64,000 nucleotides of DNA from JAWCQZ01 sp038869515 [NCBI: Halobacteria archaeon] (GTDB lineage: Archaea > Halobacteriota > Syntropharchaeia > JACQPP01). Positions 1 through 7,091 of the stretch are shown piece by piece. Below the pieces are notes generated by a model. It saw only the letters and a program-made list of their open reading frames with translations, searched no databases and had not been told where the DNA came from. The translations under genes and the position numbers were made by a program. The first letter of the stretch is position 1; the number at the start of each line of letters is the position of its first letter. The stretch covers positions 24,479 through 88,478 of the forward strand of contig JAWCQZ010000007.1 of the NCBI GenBank assembly GCA_038869515.1, given 5' to 3'.

Positions 1-2
1 GG

Positions 3-266
3 ATGGCGTTCCGGTTCGTCCGGAATCCGGAGATGGTGAAGGCCAAGATATTCCTGAACTACCCACGGTTCAGCCGGCGGTTCCTGGTGCTCGTCGGGTT
101 CGCCTTCGCCGCCGAGGCGTTCAACTACGCCTACACGATGGCGGGAGGCTACCAGGAAGGCATCTTCGAGTCGTGGGCGGTGTTCTTCCAGCACCAGACC
201 ATCACCATGGCGGTGGCGGGGGCGATCGGCCTGGGGATGATTCACCTGTGGAGGATGTCGAAATGA
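3..266 (+). CDS. Small integral membrane protein, probably cut by the window edge
   Basis: The 87 visible residues hold two hydrophobic segments and a basic stretch, KAKIFLNYPRFSRRF, that recurs in the next gene as KARFFLNFHRFRRFY; both then carry an ESW motif before a final membrane segment. The downstream paralogue has an extra N-terminal membrane segment before this motif, so this gene probably begins upstream of the window and the ATG at 3 may be internal. Its TGA overlaps the next ATG (ATGA), indicating translational coupling. No family recognised; a paired membrane complex or heterodimer is an inference. Confidence 0.6.
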   Translation: MAFRFVRNPEMVKAKIFLNYPRFSRRFLVLVGFAFAAEAFNYAYTMAGGYQEGIFESWAVFFQHQTITMAVAGAIGLGMIHLWRMSK

Positions 267-598
267 GCATCACGCCCGCGGGAGAGGTCCTCTACTCCAT
301 CCCCGCCCTCTTCGCCATCGGGAGCGCGCTCCTCGTCCTGGTCCACTTCCTCCGGAAGCCCGACCTGGTCAAGGCGCGGTTCTTCCTGAACTTCCACCGG
401 TTCCGGCGGTTCTACATCGTGATGCTCGCCGGCGGCGCCCTCTTCATCTCCGCGAGCGCGTTCTCCGCGCTCTCGGGCCGCTACGGGACCGACATGCTGG
501 AGTCCTGGGACGCCTTCGTCAAATTCCAGGTCCCGACGCTCGCCATCTACGTGGCCATCGGGGCGTGGGTCCTGGAGACGGAGAGGGTCCTGAAGTGA
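263..598 (+). CDS. Small three-segment membrane protein, paralogue of the upstream gene
   Basis: This 111-residue protein has an N-terminal hydrophobic segment (about residues 8-27), a basic loop KARFFLNFHRFRRFY, a second segment (about 50-70), an ESW motif and a third segment at the C terminus. The start overlaps the stop of the preceding gene by ATGA. The order and spacing of motifs match the preceding gene, so the two arose by tandem duplication. Its TGA at 596-598 is also the first codon-sized unit of a dispersed palindromic repeat (PR-A). Function unknown. Confidence 0.7.
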   Translation: MSITPAGEVLYSIPALFAIGSALLVLVHFLRKPDLVKARFFLNFHRFRRFYIVMLAGGALFISASAFSALSGRYGTDMLESWDAFVKFQVPTLAIYVAIGAWVLETERVLK

Positions 599-706
599 CA
601 GAACTCGCGCTCGCTGCTCTCGCGCGAGTTCTGCGACGCCCCGGCCTGAAGTCCGGGGCGTCCGCCGGCGGGCCTTTTAAGAATTTTCGCGCAGCGAAAA
701 TTCTTG
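596..706 (+). repeat. PR-A dispersed palindromic repeat, full-length copy
   Basis: This 111-bp element has three hairpins in a row. The first pairs CAGAACTCGCGC with GCGCGAGTTCTG (599-633), the second is a CGCCCCGG/CCGGGGCG stem, and the third is an AT-rich stem AAGAATTTTCGC/GCGAAAATTCTT (679-705). A near-identical 111-bp copy lies at 46242-46352 and a shorter one at 39695-39761. It begins at the stop codon of the preceding gene. The CTTTTAAG before the last hairpin could act as a TATA box for the gene at 727. Confidence 0.85.
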
Positions 707-726
707 TCAGCCCGCCCCCGTCTCTC

Positions 727-1194
727 ATGGCCGCGGGGATGCTCGCGCTCCTCTGCTGCCCGGCCCTGGCGGAACTCCAGGTATCCGCAAGCCCGGAACA
801 AATCCCCCCGGCGGCCCTCGGAGACTCCCGCGTCTGGAACGCCTACGTCACCGTCACCGTGCTCCGCGACGGGCGGCCCGGGGAGGGCGCGACGGTCGAG
901 CTGCGGGGCGCCTCGGGCGCTGTCGCCTCGGGCCGGGCCGACGCCTCGGGGAGGGCGGTCCTCCCGCTCCTCTCGCGGGAGCCGGACTCCTTCGAGGTCT
1001 GGGTGGACGGGGCGGACTCGGGGCGGCGGGTGGTGCTGGAGGGTCGGGCAGGCCCCTCGACAACCGCGCCGCCTCTTGCTGTCCCGGCACCCGGCGGAGG
1101 GGGGCCGGGGTGGGTGGCTGCCGTCGCCCTCGCCGGAGTCGCGGCGCTGATTGCGATTTTTGCCGTCAAGAAACGCTTTAAACCGAAGGGCTGA
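727..1194 (+). CDS. Secreted, C-terminally anchored Ig-like domain protein
   Basis: The 155-residue product starts with a short signal peptide ending around PALAEL. A beta-rich middle follows (about 25-105) with VTVTVLRDGRPGEGATVEL, a pattern seen in Ig-like or carboxypeptidase-regulatory-like folds (GASGAVASGRADASGRA). A Gly/Pro linker leads to one membrane helix at about 128-146 and a basic tail. I chose ATG 727 because the upstream open frame runs through repeat PR-A. It is expected outside the cell, held by its C-terminal helix. The next gene follows within 10 bases. Confidence 0.65.
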   Translation: MAAGMLALLCCPALAELQVSASPEQIPPAALGDSRVWNAYVTVTVLRDGRPGEGATVELRGASGAVASGRADASGRAVLPLLSREPDSFEVWVDGADSGRRVVLEGRAGPSTTAPPLAVPAPGGGGPGWVAAVALAGVAALIAIFAVKKRFKPKG

Positions 1195-1203
1195 CGGTGC
1201 CTG

Positions 1204-1782
1204 ATGGCCTCCTCCCCGGGGTCCCGCCCGCGCCCTCCCCCGCGCTGGGCGGTCGCGGTCGCCGCCGTCCTCGTGCTCCTCGCCGCCCTCGCGCTCTGGC
1301 CCCGCGGGGGACCGCCGACGGGGCACTTCGCCGCCTCCGTGGAGCAGTTCCGCGAGGGGCGCATCCAGAAGGGCGGGTGCCCCGAGAACGACCCGAAGGC
1401 AGCCCTCGGGCCGCCCGACAACAGGTATGTCTCCCTCGGCATCGGCGGGAGGCTCATCCTCGACCTTTCCATTCCGGCGCGCGACGTGCGGGACCTCATC
1501 ATCTACGAGGTCACGGGGCCCTCGCTCATCGTGCCCTCCCAGCCCCGGACCCCGCTGGTCCAGAGCTCCGGGAACGGGACCATCGCCTTCATCCAGATCA
1601 CCGCCTCCCCCGCGTGGCCCCTCGGAGGGGACGAAATCGCCGTGATTGACTTCGACCCCGGGTCGCGGACCCCGGACGGGTTCACCCGCGTCGTCATCAG
1701 CGACGAGAGCCAGGAGCCGGTGAAGTGCGTGAGCGGCGTGGACATCGACGCGGTCGAGGTCATCCCGCCGCCGGCGAGATAG
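1204..1782 (+). CDS. Membrane-anchored extracellular protein of unknown function
   Basis: This 192-residue protein has a Pro/Arg-rich N terminus and one membrane helix (about residues 15-32). The extracellular domain contains ALGPPDNRYVSLGIGG, and RDLIIYEV resembles the jelly-roll modules found in many secreted bacterial and archaeal proteins, in which an ALGPPD motif precedes a glycine turn. There are three cysteines, at least one on each side of the domain. It follows the preceding secreted protein after 9 bases, so they probably form one transcript. The CRISPR trailer begins 65 bases downstream. Confidence 0.6.
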   Translation: MASSPGSRPRPPPRWAVAVAAVLVLLAALALWPRGGPPTGHFAASVEQFREGRIQKGGCPENDPKAALGPPDNRYVSLGIGGRLILDLSIPARDVRDLIIYEVTGPSLIVPSQPRTPLVQSSGNGTIAFIQITASPAWPLGGDEIAVIDFDPGSRTPDGFTRVVISDESQEPVKCVSGVDIDAVEVIPPPAR

Positions 1783-1846
1783 CGAGCCATACCCCGGCGG
1801 CAGAGTCCGCGGATGTTTCGCGGATTCGCAGTCCGGAGTTCCTGGA

Positions 1847-4190
1847 GCAACGAAAGGGCCGCGGGCACGAGCCCGTGGAAACACCATCCACCCCGCAAGG
1901 TCCACCTGACGGCTATGACTTCAATGGGGCCACGGCGGTGAGGCCGTGGAAACCTTGCCCAAGAAGAAGAAGGCGTAGGTAAGCCGGAAGCTTCAATGGG
2001 GCCACGGCGGTGAGGCCGTGGAAACTGGCTGCTCGGACCGGACGGCACGGCGAATCTCCGGGCTTCAATGGGGCCACGGCGGTGAGGCCGTGGAAACATT
2101 TTCAACGTTCTGGCGGGGGGGAGCCCGAGTCTGGGCTTCAATGGGGCCACGGCGGTGAGGCCGTGGAAACCGCGAGAATTTTTCCTCACTGATGTCTCGG
2201 GCCCCGCGCTTCAATGGGGCCACGGCGGTGAGGCCGTGGAAACCGGCGGCTGCGTGAGGAGGACCGGCAGCGTGAGGCCGCTTCAATGGGGCCACGGCGG
2301 TGAGGCCGTGGAAACATGGATGGGCCCCCACCTCCGGGCCCCGATGGTCGAGCTTCAATGGGGCCACGGCGGTGAGGCCGTGGAAACCTACTGCTACGAT
2401 TGCCGAAACGGTCCGGCAAAATCGCTTCAATGGGGCCACGGCGGTGAGGCCGTGGAAACGCGAGGGCGCAGGAGGAGGCCGACAGAGTCCGGGGCGCTTC
2501 AATGGGGCCACGGCGGTGAGGCCGTGGAAACGTCGGAGTGGGTGTCAGCATATCGCGACCGTAACCGCTTCAATGGGGCCACGGCGGTGAGGCCGTGGAA
2601 ACGGCAAAAAAACTGAACACACCGGGGCTGACTGGATAGCTTCAATGGGGCCACGGCGGTGAGGCCGTGGAAACTGGAAACGACTCGCAGCGGCCCGCCG
2701 CCACGAGTGGGCTTCAATGGGGCCACGGCGGTGAGGCCGTGGAAACCAACCGAGCAAGCGACATGGTCCGAGACCTCGCAGAGCTTCAATGGGGCCACGG
2801 CGGTGAGGCCGTGGAAACCTGATCGGCAACCTGACAGTGAGCGTGGGCCCCGTGGGGCTTCAATGGGGCCACGGCGGTGAGGCCGTGGAAACTCCCGAGT
2901 CCAGAGATACGGAGCCGACGGAAGCAGCTTCAATGGGGCCACGGCGGTGAGGCCGTGGAAACCATTCGTATTGTCAAGAGCCACGATGTCCTCTACAGGC
3001 TTCAATGGGGCCACGGCGGTGAGGCCGTGGAAACTCCCCGATGTCGCGGCCCGGCTCGCGCACCTCGGCCGCGCTTCAATGGGGCCACGGCGGTGAGGCC
3101 GTGGAAACTGGCAGATCCCTACGTCGAGGACCCCTGGCAGGTCGCTTCAATGGGGCCACGGCGGTGAGGCCGTGGAAACATGCTCATGGCCCGAATCCAC
3201 CCCGAAGAGTTCGAGCTTCAATGGGGCCACGGCGGTGAGGCCGTGGAAACTGTCGGAGAGAGCGGCCAGTCCGGCGTTTCCGGCGATGCTTCAATGGGGC
3301 CACGGCGGTGAGGCCGTGGAAACCGCCGCGAGGCTTGGAGGGCGTCTCGGCGGTCGCTGTCGCTTCAATGGGGCCACGGCGGTGAGGCCGTGGAAACAGC
3401 ATCACACCGGCCACGTGGGTCGCTCTGTCGGTGCTTCAATGGGGCCACGGCGGTGAGGCCGTGGAAACCCGCCGCTGTCGTGGTCCTACGTCGAGCGCCT
3501 GATGCTTCAATGGGGCCACGGCGGTGAGGCCGTGGAAACACCTCGGCCCGCTTCCATGGGTCCCGGACATGCCGGCTTCAATGGGGCCACGGCGGTGAGG
3601 CCGTGGAAACATCGCGGATGTCTCGGGCCCCGTCAGAATCCTAACGCTTCAATGGGGCCACGGCGGTGAGGCCGTGGAAACTGCTTCTTCTGCCCGCTCT
3701 TTCGGCGTTGCCCCGGGCTTCAATGGGGCCACGGCGGTGAGGCCGTGGAAACCACTTGCGCCATCTGCGGGAAGGCCCTACGATATATGCTTCAATGGGG
3801 CCACGGCGGTGAGGCCGTGGAAACGTGGTCGGGAAGGTTCAACCCGGATGGGTCTTTCTTGCTTCAATGGGGCCACGGCGGTGAGGCCGTGGAAACACGC
3901 CCGCGAATCATCAGACTCCAGGCACAATATCGGCTTCAATGGGGCCACGGCGGTGAGGCCGTGGAAACCCGATCGTAAGAAACAAGAAGGTCGGATCGAT
4001 CATCGCGCTTCAATGGGGCCACGGCGGTGAGGCCGTGGAAACTCGCACACACGACAGCCTCGGGAGTCTGGTGCAGACCCGCTTCAATGGGGCCACGGCG
4101 GTGAGGCCGTGGAAACTTGACTGGGCAGGCAGGGCCCGAGACGTCGGCGAGGACGCTTCAATGGGGCCACGGCGGTGAGGCCGTGGAAAC
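1847..4190 (-). CRISPR. CRISPR array: 33 repeats of 36 bp, 32 spacers of 34-38 bp
   Basis: On the plus strand the repeat begins GCTTCAATGGGG and ends GGCCGTGGAAAC, with a CCACGGC/GCCGTGG stem and six-base loop. There are 32 copies, all identical except for the first base of the copy at 1918, plus a degenerate copy at 1847-1882 (25 of 36 bases match). Read on the minus strand the repeat begins GTTTCCACGG and ends ATTGAAGC, like the 8-nt crRNA handle known from archaeal type I systems. The degenerate end is therefore the trailer and the leader lies at 4191-4411, next to cas2. New spacers should enter at the 4190 side. Confidence 0.98.
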
Positions 4191-4411
4191 AGCGGCGTGG
4201 GCCGACGGGGCCAGCCGCGACTGGTTTGGACCGAAACATTCGAGAGGGTGCCTCCGGTGGGCTCCGGCCCGTCCATCAAAGGTCGGCTCCGGGCCTTAAA
4301 TCGGTATCGGTGGCTTCTTCGAGCGGTCCCGCGTGGCCCCGGCGCCACCCCACCTCTCGCACCTGACGGTGCTCCTCGCCTCGCCCCCGGGGCAAGGCGT
4401 TCTCGAAGGCC
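4191..4411 (-). promoter_or_regulatory. CRISPR leader with candidate promoter
   Basis: This 221-bp gap separates the cas2 stop from the first repeat. On the minus strand CCGATACCGATTTAAGG (about 4294-4310) gives a BRE-like stretch and TATA box. A start about 26 bases downstream would leave roughly 80 transcribed bases before the first repeat. The cas2-proximal third (4359-4410) is a PR-D palindromic repeat. Direction is inferred from the repeat handle and the degenerate trailer. Confidence 0.65.
4359..4410 (+). repeat. PR-D double-hairpin repeat in the CRISPR leader
   Basis: A GCACC/GGTGC stem with a four-base loop is followed by a GCCCC/GGGGC palindrome and GTTCTCGAAGGCC. The same layout recurs at 30480-30532 and, shortened, at 33444-33484. 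Here it sits between cas2 and the leader promoter, so it may end cas operon transcripts or be a neutral insertion. Confidence 0.7.
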
Positions 4412-4702
4412 CTACACCACCACTGCCCGGCGCTCCGCCAAGGGGACGGACCTCCCCAGGAACTCGATGCGCTCCTCGGCCCTCCCCCCGGTGGGCCCCA
4501 GGTCCACAATCATGACCCGGTCCTCCCCGTGGTGAATCAGCCCCGCGAGGGTCGCCACCATCAGGACCCTCTCCTTCCCGGAGAGGCTGCAGCAGAAGAC
4601 CGAGTAGTGGAGGGGGTCGCCGAACCCCCGCATGGCCCCATGGACCCTCCGCAGCCGCCCCGGGTCGGAGATGTCGTAACTGACGATGTAGAGGCTGCGC
4701 AT
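4412..4702 (-). CDS. cas2: CRISPR-associated endoribonuclease Cas2
   Basis: The 96-residue product begins MRSLYIVSYDISDPGRLRRV, the ferredoxin-fold first strand with the conserved Asp (residue 10) typical of Cas2, and continues with FGDPLHYSVFCCSL. Cas2 dimers bridge two Cas1 dimers in the spacer-integration complex. The ATG overlaps the cas4-cas1 stop (TGATG), so the two are translationally coupled. It is the last cas gene before the array. Length is normal for the family. Confidence 0.95.
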   Translation of the reverse strand: MRSLYIVSYDISDPGRLRRVHGAMRGFGDPLHYSVFCCSLSGKERVLMVATLAGLIHHGEDRVMIVDLGPTGGRAEERIEFLGRSVPLAERRAVVV

Positions 4703-6402
4703 CAGCGGGTGAGGAACGGCGGATAGGCCGGCAGCTCCCCGGCCAGGTGGCGCCCGAGGAGGCGGGCCTGGACCTCCAGAATCCTCCGGTAGGAGATGGT
4801 GTAGCCGAACAGGGGGTGGGTGATGGTGGCGTCCATGCGCCGCTCGTAGGCCTCCAGGACCTTCTTGCGCCCCTCGGGGGTCAGGGCCGACGCCCCCGCG
4901 CGCTGGATGAAGTCCTCGGGCTTGATTTCCCCGTTGTTGATGAGGGCCAGCACCGTCGAGTCGGCGATGATGGAGCGGAACTCCTCCATGAGGTCGAGGG
5001 CCAGGGCGGGCCGCCCGTAGCGGGGCCGGTGGTAGAAGCCGAGGTAGGGGTCGAAGCCCACCGCCATCAGGGTCACCGTGAGGTCCTTGGCGAGAAGGGC
5101 GTAGGCGAAGGAAAGGAGCCCGTTCACCGGGTCCTTCGGCGGGCGGCGGTTGCGCTCCCGGAAGTCGAAGGCGAGGCCGTCCTCCGGCTTCAGCATCCCC
5201 CCGAAGTGGGCGAAGTAGACGTTGGCCGCGGCCCCCTCGATGCCCAGAAGGCTCTCCGCACTCCCGGCCTGCGATGCGAGTTCGGCCAGCCGGGCCAACT
5301 CCTCCAGCACGCCGGGCGGAGGGTTGGGGTGGTTGCGGCGCAGGAGGGTGCGGCTGTTCCGGATTTTCCCCTCCACGAAGGCCCGGGCCAGGGCGGAGGC
5401 CCGCGCCGGGTCCTCGGCGGCGGAGAACTGGAGCCTCCTCAACTCCACGTTCTTGTGGTCGTGGCCGCGGGTGATGCCGTAGAACCATCCGCCGAAGGAG
5501 AAGTAGCAGACGGGGATTCCCCGGTCGCAGAGCTCCCGGAGGGTCGGCGTGGTCAGCTGGGGGTTCCCGAAGAGGCAGAGCTGGGAGACCTCCAGGAGCC
5601 GCACAGTCGTGGGCTCCTTGTCCCGCCGCCGGACCTCCAGCACATCGCCCCGCTTCGAAATCACCCCTCCCTGGGCCTGGACGTAGACCGGGAGGGCGTC
5701 GTCCCGGGCGGGGAAGAGGCGCCGGACTTCGCTGGCTTCCGCGTCGGCGGCCTCCCGGCCGTCTGCGGAGAGGGCGTTCACCTCGTCGGGGAGGCAGATT
5801 CCCACCAGGGAGCAGCGGGGGCACTTGGGGCTGTCCACCAGGGGCGGGGGAATCTTTCCGGAGGCGGCGGTCCTCCGCAACTCCTCCAGAAGCGCCAGGG
5901 TCCGGCCCACCAGCGCGTCGTCGAAGGGAACGGTCACCCGCTCCTTCGATTCGATGAAGTAGAGGACACCCTCGCCGCACTCGTAGCCGTTCTCCCGCAG
6001 GATGATGCCCTGGGCGCAGACCTGGACCCGCTCGGGCTCGTAGGCCCCTTCCGGCACGTTGGGCTTCTTGCCCCGTTTGTAGTCCACCGGGGTGACCTTG
6101 TTGCCCTCGCCTTCGAGGAGGTCGATGCGCGCGATGAGGCCAGCCTTCCCTGCGGAGAGCAGCAGAGAGCGGGCGTGGATTTTGTCCTCCGGGGCCGCTG
6201 CGCCGGGGGCTGGAACATTGCCCTTCTCCTTCTCCACCCGCCGGTGCTTGAAGCGGCCCTCCAAGGTGTCCTCGCTCTCCGCCCACTCCCCCTGGACCCA
6301 CTCCAGGTAGAAGAGGCGGGGGCAGTAGGTGAACTCGTTGAGCATGCGGGCGGGGACCAAGTCGGGGGTGTCTTTCAGTGGCTCGCCGTCCCCTCCGGGC
6401 AT
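4702..6402 (-). CDS. cas4-cas1: Cas4-Cas1 fusion protein, spacer acquisition
   Basis: This is a 566-residue fusion. Residues 1-210 are Cas4: C27 (FTYCPRLFY) and C194, C197 and C203 (CPRCSLVGIC) for an Fe-S cluster, D94, and the nuclease motif D107-Y-K109 followed by QVCAQ. Residues about 235-566 are Cas1, with metal ligands E389 (GIEGAAAN), H458 (GFYHRP) and D470 (ALDLMEEF). Cas4 trims prespacers and Cas1 integrates them. The Cas4-Cas1 fusion is a hallmark of type I-G (formerly I-U). The ATG at 6402 has CAATACATA about 25 bases upstream, suggesting a leaderless transcript. Codons 1-24 are duplicated at 6981-7053. Confidence 0.95.
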   Translation of the reverse strand: MPGGDGEPLKDTPDLVPARMLNEFTYCPRLFYLEWVQGEWAESEDTLEGRFKHRRVEKEKGNVPAPGAAAPEDKIHARSLLLSAGKAGLIARIDLLEGEGNKVTPVDYKRGKKPNVPEGAYEPERVQVCAQGIILRENGYECGEGVLYFIESKERVTVPFDDALVGRTLALLEELRRTAASGKIPPPLVDSPKCPRCSLVGICLPDEVNALSADGREAADAEASEVRRLFPARDDALPVYVQAQGGVISKRGDVLEVRRRDKEPTTVRLLEVSQLCLFGNPQLTTPTLRELCDRGIPVCYFSFGGWFYGITRGHDHKNVELRRLQFSAAEDPARASALARAFVEGKIRNSRTLLRRNHPNPPPGVLEELARLAELASQAGSAESLLGIEGAAANVYFAHFGGMLKPEDGLAFDFRERNRRPPKDPVNGLLSFAYALLAKDLTVTLMAVGFDPYLGFYHRPRYGRPALALDLMEEFRSIIADSTVLALINNGEIKPEDFIQRAGASALTPEGRKKVLEAYERRMDATITHPLFGYTISYRRILEVQARLLGRHLAGELPAYPPFLTR

Positions 6403-6440
6403 GGGGAACGATATGCGGGGCTATGTATTGTGGGTTTCGG
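6330..6440 (-). repeat. Left copy of imperfect direct repeat spanning the csb2/cas4-cas1 junction
   Basis: The 111 bases match 6981-7091 at 98 positions by eye, without gaps. On the minus strand they run from a stretch equal to the last codons of csb2, over the intergenic promoter, to codon 24 of cas4-cas1. This copy belongs to the intact cas4-cas1. The differences change four residues of the encoded N terminus (MPGGDGEPLK against MPGEEGEPVQ). Confidence 0.9.
6422..6440 (-). promoter_or_regulatory. Candidate promoter of cas4-cas1-cas2
   Basis: On the minus strand CCGAAACCCACAATACATAG places a BRE-like CGAAA before an AT-rich CAATACATA, about 20-30 bases from the cas4-cas1 ATG. That matches the leaderless spacing seen elsewhere in the window. 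In the right-hand copy of the repeat the same bases are the last codons of csb2, so the promoter-like sequence may be only inherited coding sequence. Confidence 0.4.
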
Positions 6441-6497
6441 CGTTTGGCTCATCCGCGCAACGCTTATCCTTCCCCGGAACCCAGGTACTCAAGTACC

Positions 6498-6752
6498 ATG
6501 GCCCAGGTGAAGCTCACTCTCCCCGACGACCTGGCGAAAAAGCTCCGCCAGATTGCAATTGCGAAGCACGGGACATTGAACCTGAAGGCGGAGGGAGAGG
6601 AGGCCATCCGCATATACGTGCAGAGGAATGCGCGGTGGTTGAAGTTCCCGGAGGCCCGGGCCGGGAGCCTGCGGGACATCATCGGCTCTGTCCGGAGCCG
6701 CGGCCGCCGGGACGCCCTCCACGACAAGAAGGCCCTCTACGATGAGGCATGA
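6498..6752 (+). CDS. Ribbon-helix-helix-type antitoxin
   Basis: The 84-residue product begins MAQVKLTLPDDLAKKLRQIA, an N-terminal strand followed by a helix as in CopG/Arc-type DNA-binding antitoxins, and ends in a basic tail suited to binding a toxin. I chose ATG 6498 because it is the start of the conserved strand, and CGCTTATCC lies about 35 bases upstream. It runs against the direction of the cas operon and overlaps the next gene by ATGA, the usual vapBC layout. Such antitoxins neutralise the toxin and repress their own promoter. Confidence 0.7.
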   Translation: MAQVKLTLPDDLAKKLRQIAIAKHGTLNLKAEGEEAIRIYVQRNARWLKFPEARAGSLRDIIGSVRSRGRRDALHDKKALYDEA

Positions 6753-6979
6753 TTTTTCTCGACACCACGGTGCTCGTGGGGGCCATCGACCGCACGGATG
6801 TGCGCCACCCGGATGGAGCGGCGGTCATCCGGGCGGTGGAGGACGAGGCGCACAAAGCGCTCAGTTTCACCGACGCCTCCACGGTGGCCGCCATGAGGCG
6901 CGGGGGAATCCGCGTCCTCTACTCCCACGATACGGACTTCGACTCGGTGCGGGGCGTCGAGCGCCGCGAGCGCCCGTAA
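6749..6979 (+). pseudogene. VapC-type PIN toxin with an internal deletion
   Basis: The 76 residues join a PIN N terminus (MIFLDTTVLVGAID, catalytic Asp 5) directly to a PIN C terminus (LSFTDASTVAAM, then SHDTDFDSV). Complete PIN toxins are usually 125-140 residues. The missing middle normally carries the conserved Glu, so an in-frame deletion of about 50-60 codons is the simplest reading and the ribonuclease is probably dead. It overlaps its antitoxin by ATGA and is followed within two bases by the right copy of the duplicated cas junction. Confidence 0.7.
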
Positions 6980-6980
6980 T

Positions 6981-7091
6981 TGAACTCGTTGAGCATCCGG
7001 GCGGGGACCAGGTCGGGGGTATCCTGAACGGGCTCGCCCTCCTCGCCGGGCATGGTGAACGATGTGCGGGGCTATGTATTGTGGGTTTCGG
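6981..7091 (-). repeat. Right copy of the csb2/cas4-cas1 junction repeat, with a cas4-cas1 5' remnant
   Basis: On the minus strand this copy contains the last six codons and stop of csb2, then an ATG and 24 codons (MPGEEGEPVQ, then DTPDLVPARMLNEF) that match the start of cas4-cas1. The frame then leaves the gene at 6980, where the toxin fragment ends. It marks where csb2 was once followed directly by cas4-cas1, with about 18 bases between them. Confidence 0.9.

Noticed and set aside
3109-3503. An 11-base match (CCTACGTCGAG) between two further spacers
   Set aside because: Short enough to occur by chance among 32 GC-rich spacers.
1918-4190. Open frames across the CRISPR region, such as 2155-2616 plus and 2499-3014 minus, encoding repeated FHGLTAVAPLK or LQWGHGGEAVET peptides
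   Set aside because: They are translations of the 36-bp repeats and spacers; near-multiple-of-three spacing keeps frames open by chance.
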